A stretch of 61,535 nucleotides of DNA from NCBI RefSeq assembly GCF_022842015.1, contig NZ_JALHQJ010000006.1, forward strand, positions 1-61,535, in the 5' to 3' direction. The DNA is from Nitrosomonas sp. GTDB lineage: Bacteria > Pseudomonadota > Gammaproteobacteria > Burkholderiales > Nitrosomonadaceae. Each line of letters starts with the position of its first letter. Positions within the stretch are counted from its first letter, which is position 1. Shown piece by piece: positions 10,202 to 22,100 of this stretch. The position numbers and the translations under genes are program-made. A model generated the notes under the pieces. It searched no databases and had not been told where the DNA came from. It saw only the letters and a list, made by a program, of their open reading frames with translations.

Positions 10202-13200
10202 ATGAAATTCACTTCACTTACACAGCGTTTTGCTGTCTGGTTTACATTGGTTTCTTTACTACCAATATTGTTCATTGGCAACAGCTTACTGCATACATTT
10301 GAAGCCGAGATAAAGAAATCAGCTATTCAGAATGTCTCTGCTATCGCTGACAAGAAGGCCGAGCAAATCGACTATTACCTTCAAGAACGTTTGCTTGATG
10401 CTTATTTGGCAAGTGGCACAAGTACAACCCATGAGGCAATTGTTAAATTCTCCACAACTTTTGAACAACATGGAGTCGACTCCGATGAATATCACCAGCT
10501 GGATAAGATATATCGTGAAAGCTACAAACGCTTTTTGGACAATGCCAAATATTACGATCTATTTTTGATTTCAACTCAAGGGACAATCGTTTATTCTCAG
10601 GCACATGAATCTGACTTTGCAACTAATCTTCAGACTGGCCCCTATCGTAACACCGGTTTAGGTAAAGTCGCCCGACATGCGCTGGACAACTTAGAAAGTA
10701 GTATTTCAGACTTTGAATATTACGAACCATCCAAAGGCGCTATAGCCGCGTTCGTTGCGACACCTATTATTATTGAGGGTAAAATTAAAGGAGTGCTAGC
10801 GTTACAAATCTATAGTCAACTTGTGTTTTCAGTAATTTCAAATAACGTGGGTCTTAGAAATAGCGGAGAAACAGTCGTTGCACGACTTGAAGATGATCAA
10901 ACCGCTTTAGTAATGGCTCCAATGAAATATGATCCTGATGCTGCATTAAAACGAAAAATACCTCTTGATAATCCACCATTGTCCACAGCAATCCAATATG
11001 CCCTAGATGGCGATTCTGGTGGCGCATTAACTGTTAATTACCGTGGCAAGGAAGTTGTGGCGGCATGGCGTTATTTGCCGCGCTTGAAGTGGGGTATGGT
11101 GGTAAATATTGACGCTGATGAGGCATTCGCTTCTGTTTATCATGTACATTTTATTGGTGTAGTGATTGTTATCCTAACCTTTCTTGCCGCTTTATTCGGG
11201 GCCTTTTTATTTAATCGCCGTGTTGTCGATCCTTTGAAGCACTTGAACCAGAGTGCACTGGAAATTTCGGCAGGTAACTTACATCAGCGTGCCGCGATTG
11301 AAGGCTGGGATGAAATGAGGCAACTTGCGCAAACATTTAATCTTATGGTGGAACGGCTAAACGCTAGTAACCTCGAGCTTGAAAATAGAGTTGCCGCACG
11401 CACAGACGATTTGCAACGGGCAAATTCTGCTTTAGCGATTAAAGAAGAAGAAATGCGTTCTATTGTTGAACACATGGTTGATTGCGTGGTAACCACCGAT
11501 GAGATAGGCACAATTCTTTCCGTCAATCCAGTAATGGAAAAGCTATTCGGTTATAGCCATGATGAAATGATTGGGCAAAATGTATCGATCATCGTGCCTG
11601 AGCCTGATCGTAGCCGACATATCAGTTATATGGAAAATTATTGCCGCACTGGGCATGGCCAAGAATATGTCGGTCGCCCTTATTTGTCTGGATCGCATGG
11701 CATTGGGCGCGGACGTGAAGTAGAAGGCATTCGAAAGAATGGCGAACGAATTGAATTATATTTGGCGGTCAGTGAATATTTTGTGGGCGAAGAGCGACAC
11801 TTTACCGGTGTGCTGCGGGATATCCGTGAGCATGTGCGCATTATGAATGACTTACGGCAAGCACGGACTGAGGCAGAGCAAGCTAATAAAGCTAAATCGG
11901 CTTTCTTAGCCGCTATGAGCCATGAAATCCGCACACCGATGAATGGTGTAATTGGCATGATTGACGTACTTAGGCAAACCAGTTTGACTGGTTATCAAAT
12001 GGAAATGGCTAACTTGATACGCGATTCTGCTTATTCGCTGCTTTCCATCATTGAAGATATTCTTGATTTTTCTAAAATTGAGGCCGGTAAGCTGGAAATA
12101 GAAAAGATCCCAATGTCATTAGCAAGCATTGTAGAAAACGCTTGCGGTATGTTGGCACACGTCGCTCTCAGCAAGAAAGTAGAACTAACCTTGTTTATTG
12201 ATCCAGAAATTCCAGAAAATATGCTAGGTGATCCCTTGCGACTCCGCCAAGTATTGGTAAATATTATCAATAACGCAATTAAATTTTCCAGTAAGCAGGA
12301 AAAGCAAGGCAAAGTATCGGTGCGAGTATTATTGACTGAATCTAATCCCGATCAAGTAGTGGTAACTTTCCAGATCACCGATAATGGTATCGGTATGAAT
12401 AAAGAGACTCAGGAGAAATTGTTCAAATCCTTCTCTCAAGGTGATCCTTCTACCACACGGCGATTTGGTGGAACCGGACTCGGTTTGGCAATATCGCATC
12501 ATCTGGCAGAATTGATGGATGCAGAAATTACGGTACAAAGCGAACCTCAGCATGGCTCCACTTTTATTATACAAATGCCTTTTAAGCCTTTAACCAAGAT
12601 TTCATATGCCGATCACAAGATTGATGATCTCGAAGGCATGAACTGCTTGATATTAGGTGAAAATGATGGATTAAGTAGTGATCTGGCTGTTTATTTAAAA
12701 AGTGCAGGCGCCATGGTCGAGCAGGTATCCAATCTCACAAACATTGATCATGTTATTCAAAAGCTTGCTCCTGGTTTATGGCTTGTTGTTATAGATGCCG
12801 GAGAGCAAGTGCCTTCAATTGAAACATTACGCGCTGCGTTTAACGCCCGCTCTGAGGTTATAAAAAAAGACGCTGATACAGGCTTGTACCAACCGCAACC
12901 TTATATAGAGCCTCGATTTATTGTGATTAAGCGAGGTCGCCGGCGGCAAGCGCGTATCGAAGATATCGACATTATTACGTTGGATGGCGATGTCATGTAC
13001 CGTCAATCGTTATTTCGCGCGATGGAGATCGCTGCCGGAAGAATAGAAGCAGAAACAGAAGAAGCGCCTCCTCTGAACATCATCACATCAGCGCCTAAGC
13101 CCATTTCACGTGAAGAAGCCTTAAAGCAGCGCATGTTAATTCTGGTAGCAGAAGATAACGATATTAACCAGAAAGTAATTCGCCAGCAACTCAATCTGCT

Positions 13201-13915
13201 GGGATATGCGGCAGACATTGCCAGCGATGGTAGAGAAGCATTGAAACGTTGGCAAAGTGGCGATTATAATTTGTTATTGACTGATTTACATATGCCTGAA
13301 ATGGATGGATTCGAGCTGACAAAAGATATTAGAGCAGTAGAGACTAATCAGAAACATATTCCTATTGTTGCCTTGACAGCGAATGCGCTAAAAGGTGAAA
13401 AGGAACGTTGCCTGCAAGCTGGAATGGATGATTATCTGAGCAAACCGGTTCAGCTTGACGATCTGCGTTCGATACTTGAAAAATATCTACCCAATCAGCA
13501 ATCAATTGAAGCTATCAAATCTGCCTCTCGACCTGATTTATCCAACAGCAAAGCTAAATCCGAGTTAGCCGAAACACCGCTCAATATCCATGTTCTCGAA
13601 GAACTGGTTGGAGATGATCCAGTAATGATTAAGGAAATGTTGCTGGAATTTCGCGTCAGCGCGGAAAAAATTGCGTCGGAGCTCCATGCCGCTTATCAAG
13701 CTGGCCAATTAACAACAGTCGGTTCATTGGCGCACAAACTCAAATCGTCGGCACGTTCTGTCGGTGCACTTGCACTAGGTGAATTATGCGCACAAATGGA
13801 GCAAGCAGGTAAAAACAGCGATGCAGAAACACTAGCTGTATTCCTTACAGCATTTGATGCGCAATTGACAAGTATCAAAACTTATCTGAGTACTTTATAT
13901 GCGAAAGATGAGTGA
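10202..13915 (+). CDS. Hybrid sensor histidine kinase (Cache-HAMP-PAS-HisKA-HATPase-REC-Hpt)
   Basis: A 1237-residue membrane-bound hybrid kinase of BarA-like layout. Order: membrane helix 13-32; a large periplasmic double-Cache sensor (~40-300); second helix ~315-337; HAMP ~338-390; PAS ~410-540; HisKA with the phospho-acceptor His574 in MSHEIRTPMNG; and a HATPase with DNGIGM and FGGTGLGLAIS. A degenerate receiver-like region follows (~815-935), then a proper receiver with phospho-acceptor Asp1028 in LLTDLHMPEMDG and the KP motif. The C-terminal Hpt has His1178 in LAHKLKSSARS. AGGAG just before the ATG supports the start. The signal sensed is unknown. No cognate response regulator lies next to it, so it probably feeds an unlinked regulator. 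Confidence 0.93.
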   Translation: MKFTSLTQRFAVWFTLVSLLPILFIGNSLLHTFEAEIKKSAIQNVSAIADKKAEQIDYYLQERLLDAYLASGTSTTHEAIVKFSTTFEQHGVDSDEYHQLDKIYRESYKRFLDNAKYYDLFLISTQGTIVYSQAHESDFATNLQTGPYRNTGLGKVARHALDNLESSISDFEYYEPSKGAIAAFVATPIIIEGKIKGVLALQIYSQLVFSVISNNVGLRNSGETVVARLEDDQTALVMAPMKYDPDAALKRKIPLDNPPLSTAIQYALDGDSGGALTVNYRGKEVVAAWRYLPRLKWGMVVNIDADEAFASVYHVHFIGVVIVILTFLAALFGAFLFNRRVVDPLKHLNQSALEISAGNLHQRAAIEGWDEMRQLAQTFNLMVERLNASNLELENRVAARTDDLQRANSALAIKEEEMRSIVEHMVDCVVTTDEIGTILSVNPVMEKLFGYSHDEMIGQNVSIIVPEPDRSRHISYMENYCRTGHGQEYVGRPYLSGSHGIGRGREVEGIRKNGERIELYLAVSEYFVGEERHFTGVLRDIREHVRIMNDLRQARTEAEQANKAKSAFLAAMSHEIRTPMNGVIGMIDVLRQTSLTGYQMEMANLIRDSAYSLLSIIEDILDFSKIEAGKLEIEKIPMSLASIVENACGMLAHVALSKKVELTLFIDPEIPENMLGDPLRLRQVLVNIINNAIKFSSKQEKQGKVSVRVLLTESNPDQVVVTFQITDNGIGMNKETQEKLFKSFSQGDPSTTRRFGGTGLGLAISHHLAELMDAEITVQSEPQHGSTFIIQMPFKPLTKISYADHKIDDLEGMNCLILGENDGLSSDLAVYLKSAGAMVEQVSNLTNIDHVIQKLAPGLWLVVIDAGEQVPSIETLRAAFNARSEVIKKDADTGLYQPQPYIEPRFIVIKRGRRRQARIEDIDIITLDGDVMYRQSLFRAMEIAAGRIEAETEEAPPLNIITSAPKPISREEALKQRMLILVAEDNDINQKVIRQQLNLLGYAADIASDGREALKRWQSGDYNLLLTDLHMPEMDGFELTKDIRAVETNQKHIPIVALTANALKGEKERCLQAGMDDYLSKPVQLDDLRSILEKYLPNQQSIEAIKSASRPDLSNSKAKSELAETPLNIHVLEELVGDDPVMIKEMLLEFRVSAEKIASELHAAYQAGQLTTVGSLAHKLKSSARSVGALALGELCAQMEQAGKNSDAETLAVFLTAFDAQLTSIKTYLSTLYAKDE

Positions 13916-14101
13916 GGTCGTCGGCAGCAATTTTTTCGTTGTTAAAGCAAGACGATTAGGCGGATTCTGTATCTGTATAAATCATGCTGCGAATCTGTGT
14001 TTGGAATAGAGAAGCAGACAATGGGATATAGTGGAAATAATTAAACACCATGCATACTTGCCGAGATAAATCTAGAATCAGCAGTAGATTACTACCAAAC
14101 T

Positions 14102-15826
14102 ATGACTTATCTGTTCAATAATCCAGAAAATTTTGCAGACGAGCTGATTAATGGATATGTTGCGGCACACCGCAATCTAATACACCTGGTTGATGGTGGC
14201 GTGATTCGGAAGCATAAGGCTCAACCAGGTCAAGTCGTACTTGTTATTGGCGGCGGTTCTGGACATTATCCGGCGTTTGGTGGGTTTGTTGGCTCGGGAT
14301 TGGCACACGGCGCAGCCATGGGGAACGTCTTTGCAGCGCCATCGGCACAACAGATTTGCAATGTGGCACAGGCTGTGGATGCAGGTGGCGGCATTTTATT
14401 TTGCTACGGCAATTATGCTGGAGATGTACTTAATTTCAATCAAGCGCAGGAACAGCTTTGCGCGATAGGTATTGACGTCCGGACAGTCATCGTAACCGAT
14501 GACATTGCTTCTGCACCTTTGACTGAAAAACATAAACGCCGCGGTATTGCCGGCACTTTCCCGGTTTTCAAGGCTGCTGCTGTTGCCGCAGATTCTGGGA
14601 AATCGCTTGATGATGTTTTTCGCATCGCAACTGATGCCAATGATCGCGTACGAACACTCGGCGTGGCATTTTCTGGTTGCACTCTGCCTGGTGCCAATAA
14701 GCCACTGTTCGAAGTTGCAAATGGAAAGATGGAAGTTGGTATGGGGATTCATGGTGAACCCGGTCTCTATCGTATCGATGCGCCAACTGCCGATGGTCTG
14801 GCAGAAATGTTGGTCGACAAGCTGCTCACTGAAACTCCTTCAACCATCGTCAATGGTGATAGCGCACGTATCGGCGTGATACTTAACGGCCTTGGTTCTG
14901 TGAAATACGAAGAATTATTTGTGGTCTATCGCCGGGTTGATCGCTTGCTATTCGAGCGCGGATTGACCATCATTGATCCCATAGTGGATGAATTAATCAC
15001 AAGCTTTGACATGGCAGGCATCTCACTTACGTTATTCTGGATGAACGATGAGCTTGAGAAAACCTGGATTGCGGCAGCAGACACGCCCACATTCCATAAG
15101 GGTAATATCGTTCGTTCCAATATAGACACGCCCTCAGCCAGTCAAATCAAAGAAAAATCTCCATTAGAAATTGGCTCTATGGACTCACAATCCGCTGCAG
15201 CAATAGTTTTTGTGGCGCTTAAGGCCGCTTGCAAAGTGATTACCAAAAAGAGCGAGGAACTTGGAAGATTGGATGCTATTGCTGGAGATGGCGATCACGG
15301 CTTAGGTATGCAGCGTGGAATCACCGCAGCGGTTGTAGCGGCAAAAGAAGCGCTTGATGCCAAAGCAGGTGCTGGAACACTTCTTACAGTTGCTGGCGAC
15401 GCTTGGTCGGATCGAGCTGGCGGCACATCTGGCGTCCTATGGGGTGTTATCCTCCGCAATCTAGGCAATGCTCTGGGTGATGAGGCCACACCCCAAGCAT
15501 CAACAGTTGCTGTCGGCATTGCTTCGGCACTTCGCGATGTAACCAATCTTGGGAAAGCACAGTTAGGCGACAAGACGCTTGTTGATGTTCTATTTCCATT
15601 CTCATCAGCGCTTGCTGCAGCGGCATCACAAGGGCTTTCGATTGCCGATTCTTGGGCCGTTGCAGCCGATATTGCAAATGGAGCAGCTCAATCCACCAAG
15701 AATCTTCTACCTAAAATTGGCCGCGCGCGTCCTCATGCGGAGCAAAGTCTCGGCACACCCGATCCAGGTGCTATTTCGATGGCTCTGATCATTAGCGCGA
15801 TTGGGAAAACCATTAACTTCTTGTAA
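14102..15826 (+). CDS. dhaK: Dihydroxyacetone kinase, fused DhaK-DhaL
   Basis: A 574-residue ATP-dependent dihydroxyacetone kinase. The N-terminal DhaK domain (to ~340) carries the substrate-binding histidine, His217, in MGIHGEPG. The C-terminal DhaL domain has the nucleotide/magnesium loop AGDGDHG (~394-400) and the SWSDRAGGTSG-like segment. Length fits the fused Citrobacter-type enzymes that use ATP rather than the phosphotransferase system. It phosphorylates dihydroxyacetone, and often glyceraldehyde, to feed triose phosphates into central metabolism. In an autotroph this could salvage dephosphorylated Calvin-cycle trioses, which is inference. No glycerol dehydrogenase or regulator is adjacent, and no strong ribosome binding site precedes the ATG. 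Confidence 0.92.
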   Translation: MTYLFNNPENFADELINGYVAAHRNLIHLVDGGVIRKHKAQPGQVVLVIGGGSGHYPAFGGFVGSGLAHGAAMGNVFAAPSAQQICNVAQAVDAGGGILFCYGNYAGDVLNFNQAQEQLCAIGIDVRTVIVTDDIASAPLTEKHKRRGIAGTFPVFKAAAVAADSGKSLDDVFRIATDANDRVRTLGVAFSGCTLPGANKPLFEVANGKMEVGMGIHGEPGLYRIDAPTADGLAEMLVDKLLTETPSTIVNGDSARIGVILNGLGSVKYEELFVVYRRVDRLLFERGLTIIDPIVDELITSFDMAGISLTLFWMNDELEKTWIAAADTPTFHKGNIVRSNIDTPSASQIKEKSPLEIGSMDSQSAAAIVFVALKAACKVITKKSEELGRLDAIAGDGDHGLGMQRGITAAVVAAKEALDAKAGAGTLLTVAGDAWSDRAGGTSGVLWGVILRNLGNALGDEATPQASTVAVGIASALRDVTNLGKAQLGDKTLVDVLFPFSSALAAAASQGLSIADSWAVAADIANGAAQSTKNLLPKIGRARPHAEQSLGTPDPGAISMALIISAIGKTINFL

Positions 15827-16134
15827 AATGCATACAAGTATCCAATAAAAAACAATAATGCTATTTCCAGGATAACGGTGACTATGGCTGAAGCTGATGT
15901 CGTAATTGGTTTGCTTCCTTCTCGCGAAGAAACTCCATTGATTATTTCGAATGTCAACAGCGCTCAGTTAACACAAGATGAACAACTTATTTATTGGACA
16001 GGCAAGATTTAATTTATCGTCATGAGCGTTTTTTGATCATTCTATTTCAACACTTCCAATCAATTATCGCAATACTCTGGAAAGGGGCATTGTTGAACGC
16101 ATACCAAAAAAGTAGAGAGGAATTCTATTGATCT
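15827..16134. other. Gap between dhaK and ndvB with a doubtful 42-codon ORF
   Basis: The two flanking genes converge here. A plus-strand ORF at 15884-16012 begins MAEADVVIGL and ends at TAA. It is preceded by a GGA-rich stretch but matches no family I can name, and may be a chance ORF or a gene remnant. No clear terminator hairpin was found, although one would be expected between convergent genes. Confidence 0.3.
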
Positions 16135-19100
16135 TTAACTTAAGTGCGCCTCAACGTAGTGATCACGGTGATCGTCTGCAAGTGGAATCATACATTGTGA
16201 TCGCCCTTTGTCATCGGTAACTAAGTTATTGATCGCGATGCCGTCTAATGTAACATGGATCTCATGACCTGGCTTCTCATCGTTGCATTTGACAGTGATG
16301 TGGTAGAAAGTCTCGCGGAAGCGATAGTGGATAATGTACCCGCTCCAATGAGTCGGGATACACGGCGTTATGCGTAGATGGTCTGCTTCCAGCTGTAGAC
16401 CCAGAATCGTTTCCACGGTTAGTCGATACATCCAACCCGCTGCCCCAGTATACCAGGTCCAACCACCTTGACCAATGTGTGGCGCTACACCATAGATATC
16501 CGCACACATGACGTATGGCTCAACCTTATAGCGCTCGACTTCCTCGGGTGTTCGACCGTGATTGATAGGATTGAGCATGGTAAACAATTCCCAGGTACGC
16601 TTCCGGTCACCTAACATGGCAAACGCCATTGCGGACCAAATAGCAGCATGGGTATATTGGCCGCCGTTCTCACGAATGCCTGGTACGTAGCCTTTAATAT
16701 ATCCGGGCTCAAGTTTTGATTTATCGAAGGGTGGATCGAACAATTGGATCAACTGCGTATCGCGCCGTATCAAGTATTTGTCTACCGCAGCCATCGCTTG
16801 GCTTGCGCGTGCAGGATCTCCACCCCCGGAAATGACTGACCAACTCTGGCTGATCGAATCAATTTTACACTCATCATTACTGGACGAACCCAAAGGTGTG
16901 CCGTCATCGAAATAGGCCCGCCGATACCATTTGCCGTCCCAGGCATGGGCTTCGATATGCTCGCACAACCGTGCAGCCTGTTGCTCACAAATATTGGCAA
17001 AAGCTTCGTCTCCCCGGCTCTGTGCCAAGTTGGCAAACATTTGAAGGTTCGCGTACAAAAACCATGCTAGCCAAACGCTCTCGCCCTTGCCGTTACGGCC
17101 GACAAGATTCATGCCATCGTTCCAATCGCCACACCCCATCAACGGCAAATGATGATCGCCAAAGCGCAAACTATGTTTAACGGCACGGACGCAATGTTCA
17201 TAGAGACTTGCCTCTTCCAGGGAGCGTTGCGGCTGGTCGTAGTAAGCTTCCTCTTCCGAATATAACTCGCGCCCTTCCAGGAAGTGAATCGACTCATCAA
17301 GCACGCCGATATCGCCAGTCGCCAGCACATAACGGCAGGTAGCATATGGCAGCCACAGATAGTCATCGGAAAAATGAGTACGCACACCTTGTCCGTTAGG
17401 TGGATGCCACCAGTGTTGCACGTCACCTTGGAGAAATTGCCGTTCGGCGCAGCGGATTATTTGCTCACGAGCTAACCAAGGTGTCGCATGGATTAGTGCC
17501 ATGGTGTCTTGCAATTGGTCACGGAAACCGTAGGCACCACCGGACTGATAATATCCGCTACGACCCCAGAATCGGCAAGATAGTGTTTGATAGATAAGCC
17601 AACCATTGGTTAATACGTTCAAAGCGGGATCTGGTGTTTCCACATACACCGCGCCCAATGTGTGGTTCCAATACCCCCATACCGCTTCCAATGCTTGCCG
17701 GGCGCCTGAGAGTCCACCGTATTGCTGAATAAACTGATGCGCTTCATCGACACTGTGAGCTGCGCCGAATATAAATAAGATTTCGCGATCTTGTCCTCCA
17801 GCCAGTTCGAGATGTGTTTGGATAGCTGCGCACGGATCGAGGCCAGCCCCGATCTTTCCTGACAAGCGCTTGCGCCGCATCGATGCTGGGTTGGATAGTG
17901 AGCCATTGCGACCGATGAACTCGGTACGATTCCCAGTTACTGAACGCTCTTGTTCGCTCACTTTTACAAAGACGACTCGCTTGGCGTATTCGCGACCATA
18001 AGCATTGCGAGCAAACAGCGCTCCACTGTGTGGATCCATCTCAGTCACTATGTGCATCTGATTGGTGTGACGCCATTCACCAAGCACCAATTCCCAGTAG
18101 CCGGTCAATGACAATCGCCTTGTGTGCTTGGAATGGTTGTGCAGCTTGATCAGCACGAATTTCACTGGCGCGTCCATGGCTACGTAGGTATGCAGTTCCG
18201 AAGAGATTCCAGCCTGGTAATGTTCGAACACGCTATACCCAAACCCATGGCGGCACACATATCCGGATTGACCACGGGTTGGCAATGGTGTTGGCGACCA
18301 GAAAATTCCTGTATCTTCATCACGGATGTAGAACATCTCACCACTACTGTCACTCAATGGATCATTATGCCAAGTAGTCAATCGGAATTCATGCGCATTG
18401 TCCACCCAGGTATACGCACTACCACACTCACTAACAACCGTGCCGATATGCGGACTGGCGATTACATTGGCCCACGGCGCAGGCGTATTTTTGCCTGGCT
18501 CTAGAGTAATGACATACTCGCGCCCATCGGGCGTAAATCCTCCCAAGCCGTTGTAGAAAATCCGCTCACGCGTTGCTAATGGACTGACTAGTTCAGAGAC
18601 CGGCAGCAGCAACCGGGGTTCAAGGAGATCAGAACTACGTTCAGACGATGTGCGACGTTCCAATGGCTCGATCAATGTTTCGGCTGTATCGCTAAACACG
18701 ATGCGCGCGACCGTTTGGAGCAAGACCCTCTCATCTTCGGAAAGTTCTTCGACACGCCGTACAAAAACGCCTCCTGGCTTCTCGATTATTTGCGCGTCAG
18801 CCCCTGCATTAATCAATCCTATGATCTGATCATGCAAATCTGCCCTATAGCCTGAGAAATCTTCGTTTACGATTACCAGATCAGCAGACAACCCCTTCAT
18901 TCGCCAATAGGCATGGGCCTGAATCGCTTGTTTTATCAGATCGATACGATTCAGGTTTCCGATTCGTATCAGTATAATTGGCAAATCACCCGAGATGGCA
19001 AAACGCCAAAGTCCGGATTGACCCAGTTGGTTGCGCACAATGACACTAGGAGCAGCGCGACGCAAAGCGTTGCTGAATATGACGGAACTGGCAAGACGAC

Positions 19101-22100
19101 CATAGATTTGAGCATCGGCTTCGGTGATATTGAGATGACGTAGCACTTCCTGACTTTGAAACCACGCCATTTCAAAGGCACGTTCCACAAAGTGCCGGTC
19201 ACAATAGTTTTCCAACAACCCCAAGGCCGCTTCGCGCGTGCTGGCGATTCCGGAGATGATTTGCACCGTGGCTGATTCATCTGGCAATAATGTGATAGTG
19301 CGACGGATTGCCACGATCGGATCAAGCACCGAACCATCCGTGTTCGACAAAGTTGATATATGATTTCCGGTATCTAACATCACAGGATTTGCCGGCGTTC
19401 GTCCCCGCCCGATGAATTGAACTCGATCCGTTTCATAGGACGGTTCATCAATCACTGCGCCCGGAGCCGCTAACAGATGAAACATCCATGGTGTCTGTTC
19501 TTCCATCGTGCGGCGACGCCGTGTGCAGAGGATCGCCTGCCGATCGTGAACAATTTCCGTTTGCACGAACAAATTACTGAAACTACGATGAGCCAAGTCG
19601 GAATTCAACGGCGCCAAAACCACTTCTGCATAACTGGTTACTTCAATATGACGGATGCGGGGAGACTGGTTAGTGAGTGTAACACGGCGAATCTCGACAT
19701 TGTCTTCAGGTGAAACACAGATCTCGGTGTGCGTTTCTATCGACCGATCGCGGCGACGGTATTCCGCACGTGCTTGGACAAAAATCGCCTCATAGTGATC
19801 GGCCTTGCACAGAGTAGGTTGATATGAGGTGGACCAATAATGCCCGGAATCACGGTCTCGCAAATAAATAAAGGTGCCCCAACCATCAGAGGTGGCATCT
19901 TCGCGCCAGCGGGTGACAGCAAAATCGCGCCAGCGACTGTAACCGCCTCCGGCATGAGTCGCCATCACGTGGTACTGTCCGTTGGATAGCAGATGCACTT
20001 CCGGTATCAGTGTGTTCGGATCGGTGAACACACGCATGATCTCGCCGGCTTCTGCGACTGCCGGGCGCGCAGCGGCATTGACTTCCGCCGCGTGCGGATG
20101 CAATGTTGCTCCTTTTTTCGGTATACGCTCCTGCAGCAACAATTTCGTCGCCTGAATAAGCGGGTCCGACATAAAACGACGCTGCATCGGTTGATTAAGC
20201 AATATATGCTCAAAAGCCAGCAGGCTCATCCCCTGATGATGCGCCATGAAGGTACGCACAATGACGCTGGACTTGCCACGCGGCACACGTGCTGGCGTAT
20301 AATCGACAGCTTCATAGAACCCATACGCACCAAGCAAACCGTTGGCGACTAGTGTTTGTAAATTATGACATGATTCATGCGGCATCACCGTCAGCGCCAG
20401 TGCGCTGGCGTAGGGCGCAATAACCAGATCGTCTCCCAATCCACGCTTGAAACCGAGTCCTGGCACTCCGAATGCCCGGTATTGATAGATTTGGTTTATA
20501 TCGGTGGCGTTATAACAGGATTCAGAAATACCCCAAGGAACATCGCGTTGCCGACCGTATTCGACCTGACGCAACACTGCAGCTTTGCATGTTTGCTCCA
20601 ATAAGGTGTTTTCGTAACTTGGCATAATCAAGCGCGGCATGAGGTATTCGAACATCGAACCACTCCACGAAATCAGACTTACGTCTCCGCCATGGCTGGT
20701 CAAAAGCCGGCCAAGTGCAAACCAATGCTTTTGAGGAATTTTTCCCTGTGCAATCAGTAAAAAACTTGCCAGACGCGCTTCGGATGCCAGCAGATCATAG
20801 CATGACTGATCTCGGCGTCGCTCGCCTACGTCATAACCGATAGCCAGCAAATCACGCGCTGCATCGTAGAGAAATTCAAAATCCATTATTGCAAATTGGC
20901 GACAACGATTCACCAGAGCATTGATCGTTTTAATCCGCTCCTGCGCACTTCTAGTTGACACCCTCGTTTCCGTGCCTGCAGATGCCAATTCAGCGAGAGT
21001 CGGAATATTATTTAAGTGTTGTGGTTCGGATACCAGATATCTAAGGTCCTCTTGAAATGCGCTGATTTGCAGAACAAATGTCTGCGCCCAATAATACAGT
21101 TCGCCGTCGATATCGATATCTGTGGGCAGACAAGCAATCATCTCCTTACCAATACGCTGCAACTCAACCAGAAAACTATCGGCGATCACCAACGTTTGTA
21201 CAGATTCGTCCAATGTGAGCATGTGCAGATTGTGTTCTAGATCCTTTATTTTCTTTGCCATATCCGAAGCAAGTAATTCGGGTACGTGTTCGGCAAGTAC
21301 ACGCAAAGTATCCTGCAATCCTTGAAAAGTATTGGTTGACAGAATCGATTGATCTTTCAATTCGATTAATCCAGCTTGTAAGGTGAGCAAGCTACCGGCA
21401 AGATTTCCACTGTCCACTGAAGATACGTATTGCGGGTGTAACGGTTTCAGTGTTCGCGTGTCGTACCAGTTGTAAAAGTGGCCAAGGTAGCGTTCCAGCT
21501 TTTCCATCGTGTCCAGTGTGTTTTGAATTCGACACAAAAACTCACCAGCGGAGATGTAACCAAAATCATAGGCAGCCAAATCAGCCAGCAAAGCCATACC
21601 AATATTCGTGGGTGATGTGCGTGTGGCAATGATTTCGGTCGGGTATTCCTGAAAATTGTCCGGCGGCAGCCAATTATCCTTTGGACCGACAAACTGCGCG
21701 AAGTAACGCCATGTTCGCCGCGCCGATTTACGCAGGAATACACGTTGATCCATCGTCAGTTGGGGTAACGGGGATACCAGTGGTTTACTGATCCACCAAC
21801 CGACAACAGGGGACAAGAACCATACAAGCAATATAGGTGCACAAAACAGCAATTCCGATAATTGTTTACTTTCTAACAGCAGGATCAGCAACACTGACAA
21901 AACAGGTCCGATCCACATCTCCTTTACAAAATCGGCCAATGTGTGGCATGCATTGCGACGTGCATAGGATGGTAGATGCCACAGCATCAAGCTACGTCGC
22001 GTAAATAACATGCGAAAACCCGAGTACATAATGGCACTCAGGCTAATTAGCGCGTCATAGGGCAATAAAATCAACGTCAGTAACGACAGTGCAATATGGC

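Noticed and set aside
15884-16012. 42-codon plus-strand ORF between dhaK and ndvB
   Set aside because: No family match and only a weak ribosome binding site; mentioned in the gap entry but not called as a gene.
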